Origin: Neotamlana nanhaiensis
Lineage (GTDB): Bacteria; Bacteroidota; Bacteroidia; Flavobacteriales; Flavobacteriaceae
DNA: 64,000 bases
Direction: 5' to 3'
NCBI RefSeq assembly: GCF_000943555.1
Contig: NZ_JTDV01000001.1
Coordinates: 186,001-250,000 of the forward strand
In this document: positions 50,893 through 60,334 of the stretch, in pieces
Numbering within the stretch: position 1 is the first letter of the stretch
How the letters are laid out: each line of letters opens with the position of its first letter
Position numbers and translations under genes: made by a program
Notes under the pieces: generated by a model
What the model saw: the letters and a program-made list of their open reading frames with translations, nothing else
The model's database searches: none
Told to the model about the DNA's origin: nothing

Positions 50893-53070
50893 TTAATCTT
50901 TAGGTGCAAAAGGAAATTCTAAAGACATAAAATAGTCTAAATTTTGTTCAGTTTTATCTACAGTTTTAGGTAATGGCATTTTTGAAAACTGCTGAAAATA
51001 CAGCAAACATGCATCACGCCACCATTTCGCTTCTTTAAATTGAATGCTTAAAAGCATTTTCACGTTATTGAAGCGTTCTTCATCAACATAAGGCTTCATT
51101 TTATCCCAAATACTTATCATATTTTTTACTTGATTTACACCTTCTTGATATTTTAATGCGATTCCATTCCAAAGCGTTTCGCCATTTTTCAACTTATAAT
51201 CCCATGGCACATGATGAAACCACAGCAAAAATTCTCCTGGGCAACTATTCACATCGTTAAACATATTGGCTACTTTTGGTTCGTATTGCTCCACAGCATT
51301 GCTTCCTGAGTGTGTTCTGTTAAAACCTATGCCATGTTCATCAGCTTTATGGTAATACACTGGATTCCATTCAGGACGCGATAAATTCGACACCCAAGGC
51401 CCTGGCCCATAATGATGACCAGTCCCCATAATATGATGCAAACCAAGCGGCGTCATGTAGTTTACAACAGCTTCGCGAGATTCAATTAACATGGTTGTTA
51501 AAGCATCTACAAAATTGTTATTATTACTAAAAGTTAAACGCAACCACTCATCTGCAATGGTTTTTGATGATGTATTAGGATTCCAAGCTAAGCGCCCAAA
51601 ACCGTACCAATTGGCTTGTAAAAACACATTTCCTGTCCAATTTATATCACTTCCAATGTTGCTAACACCAGCCATTCCTGTAAGTTTCACATCAGATAAA
51701 GAACCATCGATCACTTTTGCCACGGTCGATCCTTTTCCTTGAGCGTACGTATCTGATTGCAGAACTTCTTCATATAACTTCGGAAGAAAAACCGTGTGCG
51801 TGCTAAAACCTAAATATTCTTGTGTAATTTGAAATTCCATCATTAACGGTGTTTTAGGCATTGCGCCAAACATAGGATGAAACGGTTCTCGTGGCTGGAA
51901 ATCGATAGCACCGTTTTTTACTTGCACAAGTACGTTATCTTTAAACTGTCCGTCGTAAGGAACAAACTCAGAATACGCTTGTTTTGCTCTATCGGTTACA
52001 TCGTGTTCGGAATAGACAAAAGCGCGCCACATAACTATGCCGCCGAAAGGCTTTAGAGCATTAGCGAGCATATTCGCGCCATCAACATGATTTCGATTGT
52101 AATTTTGGGGACCTGGTTGCCCTTCAGAATTTGCCTTAACTAAAAACCCACCAAAATCTGGAATTCTCTCGTAAATTGCTTTGGCTTTATTTGCCCACCA
52201 ATTTTTGACATCTTCATTATAAGGATCGGCAGTTTCGAGACCGCCAATTTCAATCGGTGCCGAAAATCGAGCGGTTAGGTAGACTTTTATCCCGAATGGT
52301 CTAAAAACATTGGAAAGTGCTTCTACTTTTTCTAAATATTGATCGGTTAAAATTAGCGCATTCGCATTTACATTGGTTAAAACCGTACCATTTATACCAA
52401 CTGACGCATTGGCTCGCGCATAATCTATGTACCTCGAATCGATATAATCGGGCAAACGATGCCAATCCCAAATAGAGCTTCCGGCATAACCACGCTCAAC
52501 GGTTCGATCTAAATTATCCCAATGATTTAAAGTTCTCACCTGTATTGCTGGTGAATCAATCATCGATAAATTTTCAATAGAACGATGCATTTGAATTACT
52601 CTTAAAAACCTAAACACACCGTAAAGCACACCAACATCCGTTTTTCCTGTAATTAAAATGTGATTTTTACCTTTTACGCTTACGGCTTTTATAATGAAGC
52701 CTTCATCATTTATTTTATGGAATTCATTTGGCAATGCTTTTAAAAATTCTTTTGTTAAATTCGATTTCGAACCGAAAACAACAAGGTTGTTTAAATTTTT
52801 AGTATTATCAACAGAAATAAACGCTTTATCCAACATCGCACTTAAAGCTAATTCCAGTTCTTTATAAGCATATTGAATGGTTTGTGAATCTCCTAAGGGC
52901 ATTAGCCCTTGTATTCTATTTTGGTAATGTTTTTTTAGCGCTACATTATTAACGGTTTCATATTGCAACCATAAGTTATACCCTTTATTTTTAGGAGTAT
53001 TCGCAAAAGTATTCCAACTTAAACAAAAAGTAAAAAGGATTAAAAAAACACGTTTATTTCTATATTTCAT
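50893..53070 (-). CDS. GH67 alpha-glucuronidase
   Basis: About 725 aa from the ATG at 53070, which yields a proper signal peptide (KRVFLILFTFCLSWNTFAN); the further ATG at 53121 is less likely. It has the three-part GH67 layout: N-terminal sandwich (to about 140), barrel (about 140-460) and C-terminal helical domain. Likely catalytic residues are the Glu in VKANSEGQPGP (acid), and the Asp in GAIDFQPREP and Glu in EFQITQEYLG (water-activating pair). It removes 4-O-methyl-D-glucuronate from the ends of xylo-oligosaccharides, which identifies the cluster target as glucuronoxylan. It is the first gene of the minus-strand xylan operon. Confidence 0.92.
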   Translation of the reverse strand: MKYRNKRVFLILFTFCLSWNTFANTPKNKGYNLWLQYETVNNVALKKHYQNRIQGLMPLGDSQTIQYAYKELELALSAMLDKAFISVDNTKNLNNLVVFGSKSNLTKEFLKALPNEFHKINDEGFIIKAVSVKGKNHILITGKTDVGVLYGVFRFLRVIQMHRSIENLSMIDSPAIQVRTLNHWDNLDRTVERGYAGSSIWDWHRLPDYIDSRYIDYARANASVGINGTVLTNVNANALILTDQYLEKVEALSNVFRPFGIKVYLTARFSAPIEIGGLETADPYNEDVKNWWANKAKAIYERIPDFGGFLVKANSEGQPGPQNYNRNHVDGANMLANALKPFGGIVMWRAFVYSEHDVTDRAKQAYSEFVPYDGQFKDNVLVQVKNGAIDFQPREPFHPMFGAMPKTPLMMEFQITQEYLGFSTHTVFLPKLYEEVLQSDTYAQGKGSTVAKVIDGSLSDVKLTGMAGVSNIGSDINWTGNVFLQANWYGFGRLAWNPNTSSKTIADEWLRLTFSNNNNFVDALTTMLIESREAVVNYMTPLGLHHIMGTGHHYGPGPWVSNLSRPEWNPVYYHKADEHGIGFNRTHSGSNAVEQYEPKVANMFNDVNSCPGEFLLWFHHVPWDYKLKNGETLWNGIALKYQEGVNQVKNMISIWDKMKPYVDEERFNNVKMLLSIQFKEAKWWRDACLLYFQQFSKMPLPKTVDKTEQNLDYFMSLEFPFAPKD

Positions 53071-53178
53071 TGATAAAAAGTGAAGCAAAAAAACAATCGA
53101 ATTTAGATTAAAAATCGTCAAAATGTATCTCTTGCTAATTATTAATATGTTGTAAAGATAAAAAAAATTAAGTATTTT

Positions 53179-53190
53179 GCAATCGGTTGC
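53179..53190. promoter_or_regulatory. Candidate LacI-family operator
   Basis: GCAATCGGTTGC fits the classical LacI-family palindrome GCAANCGNTTGC with the central CG. It is in the 193-bp divergent region between GH67 and GH3, where one repressor could control both sides. The LacI gene of the cluster is at 57510-58541. Confidence 0.6.
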
Positions 53191-53263
53191 GTAAAACTAT
53201 TGTTTTTAATTTCATAGATTTACAAAACTTACTTAAAAATAACCACTAAACTATATAACCACT

Positions 53264-55531
53264 ATGAAACCTTTTACTTTAATTGTAAAAATTGGACTAA
53301 TTGTTTTATTGCTTCACGCCTGTAAAAATGAAACGTCTAACAATAGTAATACACAAACAAAGACTGAAACAGCGGAAACTTTTGCTTTTGAATTTTACAA
53401 CACTAATTTAACTATAGACGAACGTGTAACCGATTTAATTTCGAGATTAACACTGGAGGAAAAAATCGATCAGATGATGAATTCAACTCCAGGAATACCG
53501 CGTTTAAATATTCCGCCTTACGATTATTGGAATGAAGCTTTACACGGTGTTGGTCGCTCTTGTGCTGCAACCGTGTTCCCACAAGCCATTGCTTTAGGCG
53601 CAACTTTTGATGCTGAATTAGCGCATCGTGTATCAACCATTATTTCCGATGAAGCCCGAGCGCTATACAACGCTGCCACAGCCAAAGGTTATCATAAAAA
53701 ATATGGCGGGTTAACTTTCTGGACACCAAACGTAAACATTTTTAGAGATCCGCGTTGGGGTCGCGGACAAGAAACTTATGGCGAAGACCCGTATTTAACA
53801 GGCCTTTTAGGCGAAGCTTTTGTAAAAGGCTTACAGGGTGATAATCCTGACTTTTTAAAAACTGCAGCCTGTGCGAAACATTACGCCGTGCATAGCGGTC
53901 CCGAAAAATTACGCCATGAATTTAACGCAACAACCTCTCAAAAAGATTTGTGGGAAACATATTTACCCGCCTTTGAACAGTTAGTTAATGCGGAAGTTGA
54001 GACCATAATGTGTGCCTACAACAGTACTAACGGCATGCCTTGTTGCGCTAACACTTACTTAATAAATGATGTTTTAAAAGATAAATGGCAATTTGACGGC
54101 CACATTGTAACCGATTGTGGGGCGCTGGAAGATTTTTACAACACACCTAGCAATGGCGGACATGGCATTGCAAAATCTAAAGCCGAAGCCGCTGCTATGG
54201 CCCTAAAAAGTGGTATCAATTTAAATTGTGGCGGTATTTACAATCACCTAGACGAAGCAATAATTGACGGATTAATTACCGAAAAAGATATTGACGAGCA
54301 ACTTTTTAATCTTTTAAAAACCAGATTTAAACTCGGTTTATTTAACCCAAAAGGAAGTTCGCCATACGATAGTATTTCTATTGCTGTTGTTAATAGTGAA
54401 AAACATAGAAAACTAGCCAAAGAAGTTGCTCAAAAAAGTATTGTTTTATTAAAAAACAATGGTGTTCTACCTCTTAAAAACGATTTATCGAAATATTTTG
54501 TAACCGGACCTAACGCCGCAAATGTGGATATACTTTTGGGGAATTATTACGGCGTAAACTCCAATTTAGTTACCATTTTAGAGGGCATTGTTAACGCTGT
54601 TGATCCTGCGAGTCAAATTCAATACAGACAAGGTTGTTTGTTAAGCGAATTTCCTAAAAACCCAATTGATTGGGCCAGTGGAAACGCTGGAAATAGTGAT
54701 GTCACTATCGCAGTTCTTGGCATTTCGTCGTTACTTGAAGGTGAAGAAGGCGAATCGTTGGCTTCCGCTACAGCAGGCGATAGATTGGATTACAATCTTC
54801 CTGAAAATCAATTGGATTATTTGCGTAAACTAAGAAAAGTAGCAGATAGAAATCCTAACAACAAAAAACCTATAATAGCTGTAATTACAGGTGGAAGCCC
54901 AATAAACTTAAAAGAAGTGCATGAATTAGCCGATGCCGTTTTATTTGTATGGTATCCTGGTGAAGAAGGCGGAAATGCTGTAGCTGATATTATTTTTGGT
55001 AAGGTCTCCCCTTCTGGACGATTACCCATCACTTTTCCTGAATCGTTAAACCAATTACCAGCGTACGACGACTACAGTATGCAAGGTCGAACTTACCGCT
55101 ATATGAATGAAAAACCCATGTATCCGTTTGGTTTCGGATTGAGTTATACCAATTTTGAGTATTCAAATGTTTCTGCAGACAAATCATCTATAAATAAAGG
55201 TGAAACCGTTACACTATCCGCTAAAATGACCAATATAGGAAACTATACTTCCGATGAAGTTGTTCAGGTTTATATTAAAGACGAAGCAGCTTCTGCTACC
55301 ACGCCTAATTTTCAACTTATAAAAACAAAACGCATAACATTAACAGCAAACACTTCCGAAACGTTAACTTTTACAATCACACCAAAAGATTTTGAAATTG
55401 TTTTAAACGATGGCTCAAAAACTATTGAATCTGGAACTTTCAAAATTTATATTGGTGGCTCAAGCCCAATGTCTAGAAGCACAGAACTAGGCGCTTCAAA
55501 ACTATTAGAAACACAAATTACCATCCAATAA
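53264..55531 (+). CDS. GH3 beta-xylosidase-like, lipoprotein
   Basis: Protein of 755 aa, lipobox LLLHAC at about 20. Domains: barrel (about 45-390) with the nucleophile Asp in HIVTDCGALEDF (about 288), an alpha/beta sandwich (about 400-610), and a fibronectin III-like end (about 650-745). Motifs WNEALHGVGR, CAKHYAVHSGPE and ITFPESLNQLP match GH3 beta-xylosidases. In this cluster it would release xylose from xylo-oligosaccharides in the periplasm or at the surface. It starts a plus-strand pair with the esterase 9 bp further on. Confidence 0.9.
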   Translation: MKPFTLIVKIGLIVLLLHACKNETSNNSNTQTKTETAETFAFEFYNTNLTIDERVTDLISRLTLEEKIDQMMNSTPGIPRLNIPPYDYWNEALHGVGRSCAATVFPQAIALGATFDAELAHRVSTIISDEARALYNAATAKGYHKKYGGLTFWTPNVNIFRDPRWGRGQETYGEDPYLTGLLGEAFVKGLQGDNPDFLKTAACAKHYAVHSGPEKLRHEFNATTSQKDLWETYLPAFEQLVNAEVETIMCAYNSTNGMPCCANTYLINDVLKDKWQFDGHIVTDCGALEDFYNTPSNGGHGIAKSKAEAAAMALKSGINLNCGGIYNHLDEAIIDGLITEKDIDEQLFNLLKTRFKLGLFNPKGSSPYDSISIAVVNSEKHRKLAKEVAQKSIVLLKNNGVLPLKNDLSKYFVTGPNAANVDILLGNYYGVNSNLVTILEGIVNAVDPASQIQYRQGCLLSEFPKNPIDWASGNAGNSDVTIAVLGISSLLEGEEGESLASATAGDRLDYNLPENQLDYLRKLRKVADRNPNNKKPIIAVITGGSPINLKEVHELADAVLFVWYPGEEGGNAVADIIFGKVSPSGRLPITFPESLNQLPAYDDYSMQGRTYRYMNEKPMYPFGFGLSYTNFEYSNVSADKSSINKGETVTLSAKMTNIGNYTSDEVVQVYIKDEAASATTPNFQLIKTKRITLTANTSETLTFTITPKDFEIVLNDGSKTIESGTFKIYIGGSSPMSRSTELGASKLLETQITIQ

Positions 55532-55540
55532 ACCACAAAA

Positions 55541-57478
55541 ATGAATACAATTTTAAAGTTTTTTACACTAATCATTTTTACTCTAAACCTTGTGCTTAAT
55601 GCGCAAATAAAACTTCCAAAATTAGTAAGCGATGGTATGGTTTTACAACGCGATCAACCTATAAAAATTTGGGGTTGCGCAGCACCAAACGAGAACATTT
55701 CTATCAGTTTTAAATCTGAAAACTACTCAACAAAAGCCAACAACAATGGTAAATGGGCAGTATCTTTACCCGCACAAGATTTTGGTAGACCGTTCACCAT
55801 GACCTTGAAAGCTAGCAATACTATTACGATTAATGATATTTTAATTGGTGATGTTTGGGTGTGCTCTGGTCAGTCTAATATGGAACTTACGATGGATAGA
55901 GTGAGTGATAAATACCAAAATGTTATTGATAAGGCAAATTACTCCGAAATTAGACAATTTTTAGTCCCAGATAGATACAATTTCAACAATGAATCTGAAG
56001 ATTTTGAATCTGGCGAATGGATTGCTGCCAACCCAGAATCGGTAATGGATTTTTCGGCAGTTGCCTTTTTCTTTGCTCAAAATATTTATGAAAAACACCA
56101 CATTCCTATCGGACTAATTAATAGCGCTTTGGGCGGATCGCCCGTGGAATCTTGAATAAGCGAAGATGCTATTAAAACCTTTCCTGAAGCTTATCAAGAA
56201 GCACTAAAATTTAAAGACCAAAAACTAATTGATTCTATAATTGCCAGCGATAAGCAACGTATTGATGGTTGGTACAGCGATTTAAATTCTAAAGATGAAG
56301 GATCACTTGCTTCCCCACAATGGCAAACTAAAAATATTGATGATACGTCTTGGAACACCATGGATTTACCTGGTTACTGGAAAAATGAACCAATTGGTAA
56401 TATTAATGGCTGTGTTTGGTTTAGAAAAACCATTGAAATACCTGAGCATATGGCCGGAAAACCGGCAAAATTGATGTTAGGAAGAATTGTAGATCAGGAT
56501 TTTGTATACGTTAATGGAGAATTTGTAGGCACTACGGGTTATCAATATCCGCCACGTCGTTATCATATAAAAGATAATATTTTACAAGCTGGAAAAAATA
56601 ACATAACTGTTCGTGTCATCAACAATATAGGCAATGGTGGTTTTGTTTTAGAAAAACCTTATTATTTAGCTACTGAAACTGATACTATTCAGTTAAACGG
56701 TCGTTGGAAATATAAAGTTGGTACAAAAATGAGTTCTCTTGAAGGTCAAACCTTTATTCGTTGGAAACCTGTTGGGCTTTATAATGCAATGATCGCACCA
56801 TTACTCAATTTAAAAATTAAGGGTGTGATTTGGTATCAAGGCGAATCGAATACCAAAAACCCAAAATCTTATTTTAAAACGTTTCCTGCATTAATTGAAA
56901 ACTGGCGAAGTAAATGGCAACAAGGCAATTTTCCTTTTTTGTATGTTCAACTTACAAATTTTATGGAAACGAAATCCGAACCAGTTGAAAGCTCTTGGGC
57001 GGAATTAAGACAAGCGCAATTAGAAACGCTAAAAGTACCAAAAACCGCAATGGCCGTTGCGATAGACTTGGGCGAATGGAACGATATTCATCCATTAAAC
57101 AAAAAAGATGTAGGTAAACGACTAGCGTTACTTGCTAGAAAAATGACTTATGGTGAAACCGATTTAAAAGCATCGAGCCCCATGCCTAAACAGACTAAAT
57201 TTAAAAAAGATAAAATTGTTATCACTTTTAAAAATGCGGAAGATGGCTTACAATCCATAAACGGAATGCCCTTAAAAACCTTTTCTGTATCTAATGATAG
57301 TAAACATTTTGTTTGGGCTAAAGCTGAAATTAAAGGTAACAAAGTTATTGTTTGGCACAATAGTATTTCACAACCTAAAATTGTTCGATATGCTTGGAGT
57401 GACAATCCCGATGAGGCTAATTTATTTTCAAAAAACAATTTACCCGCATCTCCTTTTCAAATTAAGAAAGAAAACTAA
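55541..57478 (+). pseudogene. Sialate O-acetylesterase-type esterase interrupted by an in-frame TGA
   Basis: The frame begins at 55541 with a signal peptide (ending LVLNAQ) and SGNH-family motifs: WVCSGQSNMELTM and INSALGGSPVES. A TGA at 56153-56155 then stops it after 204 aa. The same frame continues with ISEDAIKTFPEAYQ, an inserted jelly-roll domain (about 270-400) and the second catalytic half, WYQGESNTKN and WNDIHPLNKKDVGKRLA, to 57478; the total would be 645 aa. The esterase at 6032-7462 has GGSNVEAWM at the same place, so the TGA replaces Trp (TGG). It would deacetylate xylan if intact. No recoding signal was seen. Confidence 0.85.
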
Positions 57479-57509
57479 TATTTATAAACAACGCGAAAAT
57501 TCGAATGGA

Positions 57510-58541
57510 TTAATTTCTTTTTGAAGATTCGCGTTCTATCACTTCAGTGTTTAAAAATGCTATCTCTCGAATATCGTCTTTGGTTTTCGATTTTAAACTG
57601 TTCAAAATGATTTCAGCCGCAGCTTGCCCCATTTTTTCAGCAGGATGCGTGATAGTAGATAAATTTGGGTCGATAATTCTAGAAATGGGATCGTCGTTAA
57701 AGCCAATAACCGCTAATTCTTCAGGTACTTTAACTCCCATTTTTTTTGCGGTTTGAATCGCGCTTACACCTAAAATATCACCTGGCGCAAAAATACCATC
57801 CGGTTTATTTTTTAAGCTTAACAGTTTCTTTACTGCACGTGCGCCTTCATCGTAAGTTATCTCTTTAACTCTAATTACATACTTGTCGTCTACTTCAAGA
57901 TTATGTTCTTTTAAAGCATCTAAATAGCCACGTTTACGCTCGTGATAAATAGTACCAAATTCCGAACCAATAGTTAAATGTGCGATATGCTTACAGCCTT
58001 GAGCAATCAAGTGTTTTGTAGCCTTATAACCTGCAATATAATTATCAATAACAACTCTGTAAGTGTTAAATCCTTTAGGAACCCTGTCGACAAACACCAA
58101 CGGAATAGCACTTTCTTTAAACAACTGAAAATGTGCTGCATCTTCGGTTTCCATAGCTAAAGAACAAATTACACCACTTACTCTGTGATCGTAAAGTAAC
58201 TTGGTTAAATCTACTTCATCTTTATGTTTATCATGAGATTGCATGATAATAACACTATAACCTGCTTTTCTGGCGGCAATTTCAATACCACTAATTAATG
58301 ATGATAAAAACGGTTGCGTAATGGTTGGTAGTAAAACGCCAATGGCCTTCGATTTTTTACTTCTTAAACTCGCCGCCAAATTATTGGGTCTATACCCCAT
58401 TTCTTGGGCTGTTTTTTTAACCTTGGCAATGGTTTTTTTACTTATAGTATGATGATCTTTTAATGCTCTGGAAATAGTTGAAGTCGCTAAATTTAGCTTT
58501 TCCGCAATATCATATATCGTTACTTCATTATAATCTTTCAT
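57510..58541 (-). CDS. LacI-family transcriptional regulator
   Basis: Protein of 343 aa. N-terminal helix-turn-helix VTIYDIAEKLNLATSTISRAL, hinge region RPNNLAASLRSKKSKAIGVLLP (two adjoining pieces) and a periplasmic-binding-protein-like sensor domain (about 60-335) with GVICSLAMETED, VVIDNYIAGYKATKHLI and DGIFAPGDILGVSAIQTA. It probably represses the xylan genes in the absence of xylose-derived ligand. The operator candidate at 53179-53190 supports this. It is convergent with the broken esterase. Confidence 0.9.
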   Translation of the reverse strand: MKDYNEVTIYDIAEKLNLATSTISRALKDHHTISKKTIAKVKKTAQEMGYRPNNLAASLRSKKSKAIGVLLPTITQPFLSSLISGIEIAARKAGYSVIIMQSHDKHKDEVDLTKLLYDHRVSGVICSLAMETEDAAHFQLFKESAIPLVFVDRVPKGFNTYRVVIDNYIAGYKATKHLIAQGCKHIAHLTIGSEFGTIYHERKRGYLDALKEHNLEVDDKYVIRVKEITYDEGARAVKKLLSLKNKPDGIFAPGDILGVSAIQTAKKMGVKVPEELAVIGFNDDPISRIIDPNLSTITHPAEKMGQAAAEIILNSLKSKTKDDIREIAFLNTEVIERESSKRN

Positions 58542-58558
58542 ATCGAGGTCTTGGTTTT

Positions 58559-58566
58559 CAAATATA
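58559..58566 (-). promoter_or_regulatory. -7 element of the LacI gene
   Basis: TATATTTG on the minus strand exactly matches TAnnTTTG and lies 18 bp from the start codon. The -33 region is less clear. The implied leader is very short. Confidence 0.5.
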
Positions 58567-58614
58567 CGCTTTTACAGTAAAATAATTTTAACCCTACCTT
58601 CAATAAAAATTAGG

Positions 58615-58656
58615 TAAAAAAAAACGTCTGCAATTTACTTACAGACGTTTTTTTTA
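58615..58656 (-). terminator. Terminator of ilvE (reads in both directions)
   Basis: AAACGTCTG (58622-58630) and CAGACGTTT (58642-58650), 9-bp perfect stem, 11-base loop, with A and T runs on both sides. It lies directly after the ilvE stop codon on the minus strand. Confidence 0.85.
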
Positions 58657-58661
58657 AATCA

Positions 58662-59720
58662 TTACTTAACCTGTAACCTCCAACCAAATGGGTCTTCAAC
58701 TTTATTGGTTTGTATATCGGTAATGCGTTTCTTTAAAAAGCTCGCATAAGTATCCTCTAATTTTGGTAACTCAAAATCGTCACCTTTGTAACCAAATCCT
58801 GAAATAGGAGAGATTACCGCAGCGGTTCCTGCTCCAAACATTTCTTTTAAGCTACCATTTTTAGCAGCTTCAACAACTTCGGCAACCTTTAAAGGTCTAA
58901 CTTCTACATTTATGTTTTCAGATTCCGCAAGCTCAATAATACTTTTACGGGTAATACCATCCAGAATTCTGTCGCTTGTTGGGCCTGTAATTAGTGTATC
59001 GTTAATACGTACAAAAATATTCATAGCCCCAGCTTCTTCAATATATTCGTGGGTATTATCATCGGTCCAAATAACCTGTTGGTAACCTTTTTCAATAGCT
59101 AATTGCGTTGGGTAAAACTGTCCAGCGTAATTACCTCCTGCTTTAGCATAACCAACACCACCATTAGCAGAACGCGAGTATTTTTCTTCAATTAATACAC
59201 GAACTTCACCCGAAAAATAAGCGCCCGAAGGTGCTGTTGCAATTATAAATTTATACTCGTTTGCAGGTGAGGCATGAAACCCAGCTCCCGACGCAAAAAC
59301 AAACGGACGAATGTAAAGTGAGCTACCATCTTGCGTAGGTATCCAAGCTTCATCAACTTCTAAAAGCGTTTTTAAACCATCCATAAAATAGTTTTCAGGA
59401 ATTTCAGGAATTGCCAAACGTTTCGACGAAATATTTAAACGTTTCACATTATCAATTGGGCGAAATAATAAAACATTACCATCGGCATCTTTGTAAGCTT
59501 TCATGCCTTCAAAAACCGATTGTCCATAATGGAAAATTTTAGCTGCAGGATCTAAACTAATTGGCGCATAAGGGACAACCTTTGGCGCTTGCCATTTACC
59601 ATCTTTAAAATCGCATTCTAACATGTGGTCAGAAAACACGCTTCCAAATTTTAAATTACTAAAATCTACCTCGTTAATTTTAGAGTTTTTCGTTTTTATA
59701 ACCTCTATTTCGTTAATCAT
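58662..59720 (-). CDS. ilvE: Branched-chain amino acid aminotransferase
   Basis: Protein of 352 aa, class IV PLP aminotransferase. Motifs: FHYGQSVFEGMKAY (about 73), LYIRPFVFASG, YAKAGGNYAGQF with the PLP Lys in this region (SANGGVGYAKAGGNYA), EEAGAMNIF and ILDGITRKSII. It transaminates Val, Leu and Ile with 2-oxoglutarate in the cytoplasm. The length matches the type II (eukaryote/Bacteroidota-like) branch. It stands alone with its own terminator. Confidence 0.93.
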   Translation of the reverse strand: MINEIEVIKTKNSKINEVDFSNLKFGSVFSDHMLECDFKDGKWQAPKVVPYAPISLDPAAKIFHYGQSVFEGMKAYKDADGNVLLFRPIDNVKRLNISSKRLAIPEIPENYFMDGLKTLLEVDEAWIPTQDGSSLYIRPFVFASGAGFHASPANEYKFIIATAPSGAYFSGEVRVLIEEKYSRSANGGVGYAKAGGNYAGQFYPTQLAIEKGYQQVIWTDDNTHEYIEEAGAMNIFVRINDTLITGPTSDRILDGITRKSIIELAESENINVEVRPLKVAEVVEAAKNGSLKEMFGAGTAAVISPISGFGYKGDDFELPKLEDTYASFLKKRITDIQTNKVEDPFGWRLQVK

Positions 59721-59822
59721 AGCGCTTATAGCTTAAATAGTTTAAGACACAAATTTAGTTAAAAACGTTTTTAAAAAAGCCCTATATTTACATAAATCGT
59801 ATAAAATTGAAATATTTATATT

Positions 59823-60326
59823 ATGAGATACTTTAGACTATTAATTATCTGCATTTTAGTGTTAAATTCTTGCAAGAAAAAAAGTGACGAAACATTAAAA
59901 TCGACCGAAGAAGTTGAGGAAGTTAACTATGTGTCCTTTGGGAAATCTATTATTGCAGATGATGCTATTGCTGCTAAATCTATGGCGCAACACTATAAAA
60001 GTATGCCTGTTGGCGATAGTATTAATAGTAAAATGACAGCCAAAGTAACCGATGTTTGTCAAGCTAAAGGCTGTTGGATGACGTTAGATTTAGAAGATGG
60101 TAGCGAGGTTATGGTAAAGTTTAAGGACTACGGCTTTTTTGTACCAAAAGATATAAAAGGAAAAGAGGTAATAATTAATGGAAAAGCTTTTGTTAACGAA
60201 GTTCCAGTTGATGAGCAACGCCATTATGCCGAAGATGCGGGTAAAAGCAAAGAAGAAATCGCTTTAATTATTGAGCCTAAAAAAACGTTTTCTTTTGAAG
60301 CCGATGGCGTTTTAGTTGTACAGTAA
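59823..60326 (+). CDS. DUF4920-domain lipoprotein
   Basis: Protein of 167 aa with a lipobox (VLNSC, about 13-17). The domain begins at about 40 with YVSFGKSI and contains VTDVCQAKGCWMTLDLEDG with two Cys residues, VMVKFKDYGFFVPKDIKGK and a hydrophobic C-terminus. DUF4920 is common in Flavobacteriia, and its function is not established. It is divergent from ilvE and 8 bp from mnmD. Confidence 0.8.
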   Translation: MRYFRLLIICILVLNSCKKKSDETLKSTEEVEEVNYVSFGKSIIADDAIAAKSMAQHYKSMPVGDSINSKMTAKVTDVCQAKGCWMTLDLEDGSEVMVKFKDYGFFVPKDIKGKEVIINGKAFVNEVPVDEQRHYAEDAGKSKEEIALIIEPKKTFSFEADGVLVVQ

Positions 60327-60334
60327 ATTTTATT

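Noticed and set aside
56153-56155. TGA as a selenocysteine or recoded codon
   Set aside because: The paralogue has Trp there, no Cys is expected, and no recoding structure was visible.
57490-57545. AACGCGAA...TTCGCGTT inverted repeat as a terminator between esterase and LacI gene
   Set aside because: The loop is about 40 bases and the right arm is inside the LacI coding end, so it is probably chance.
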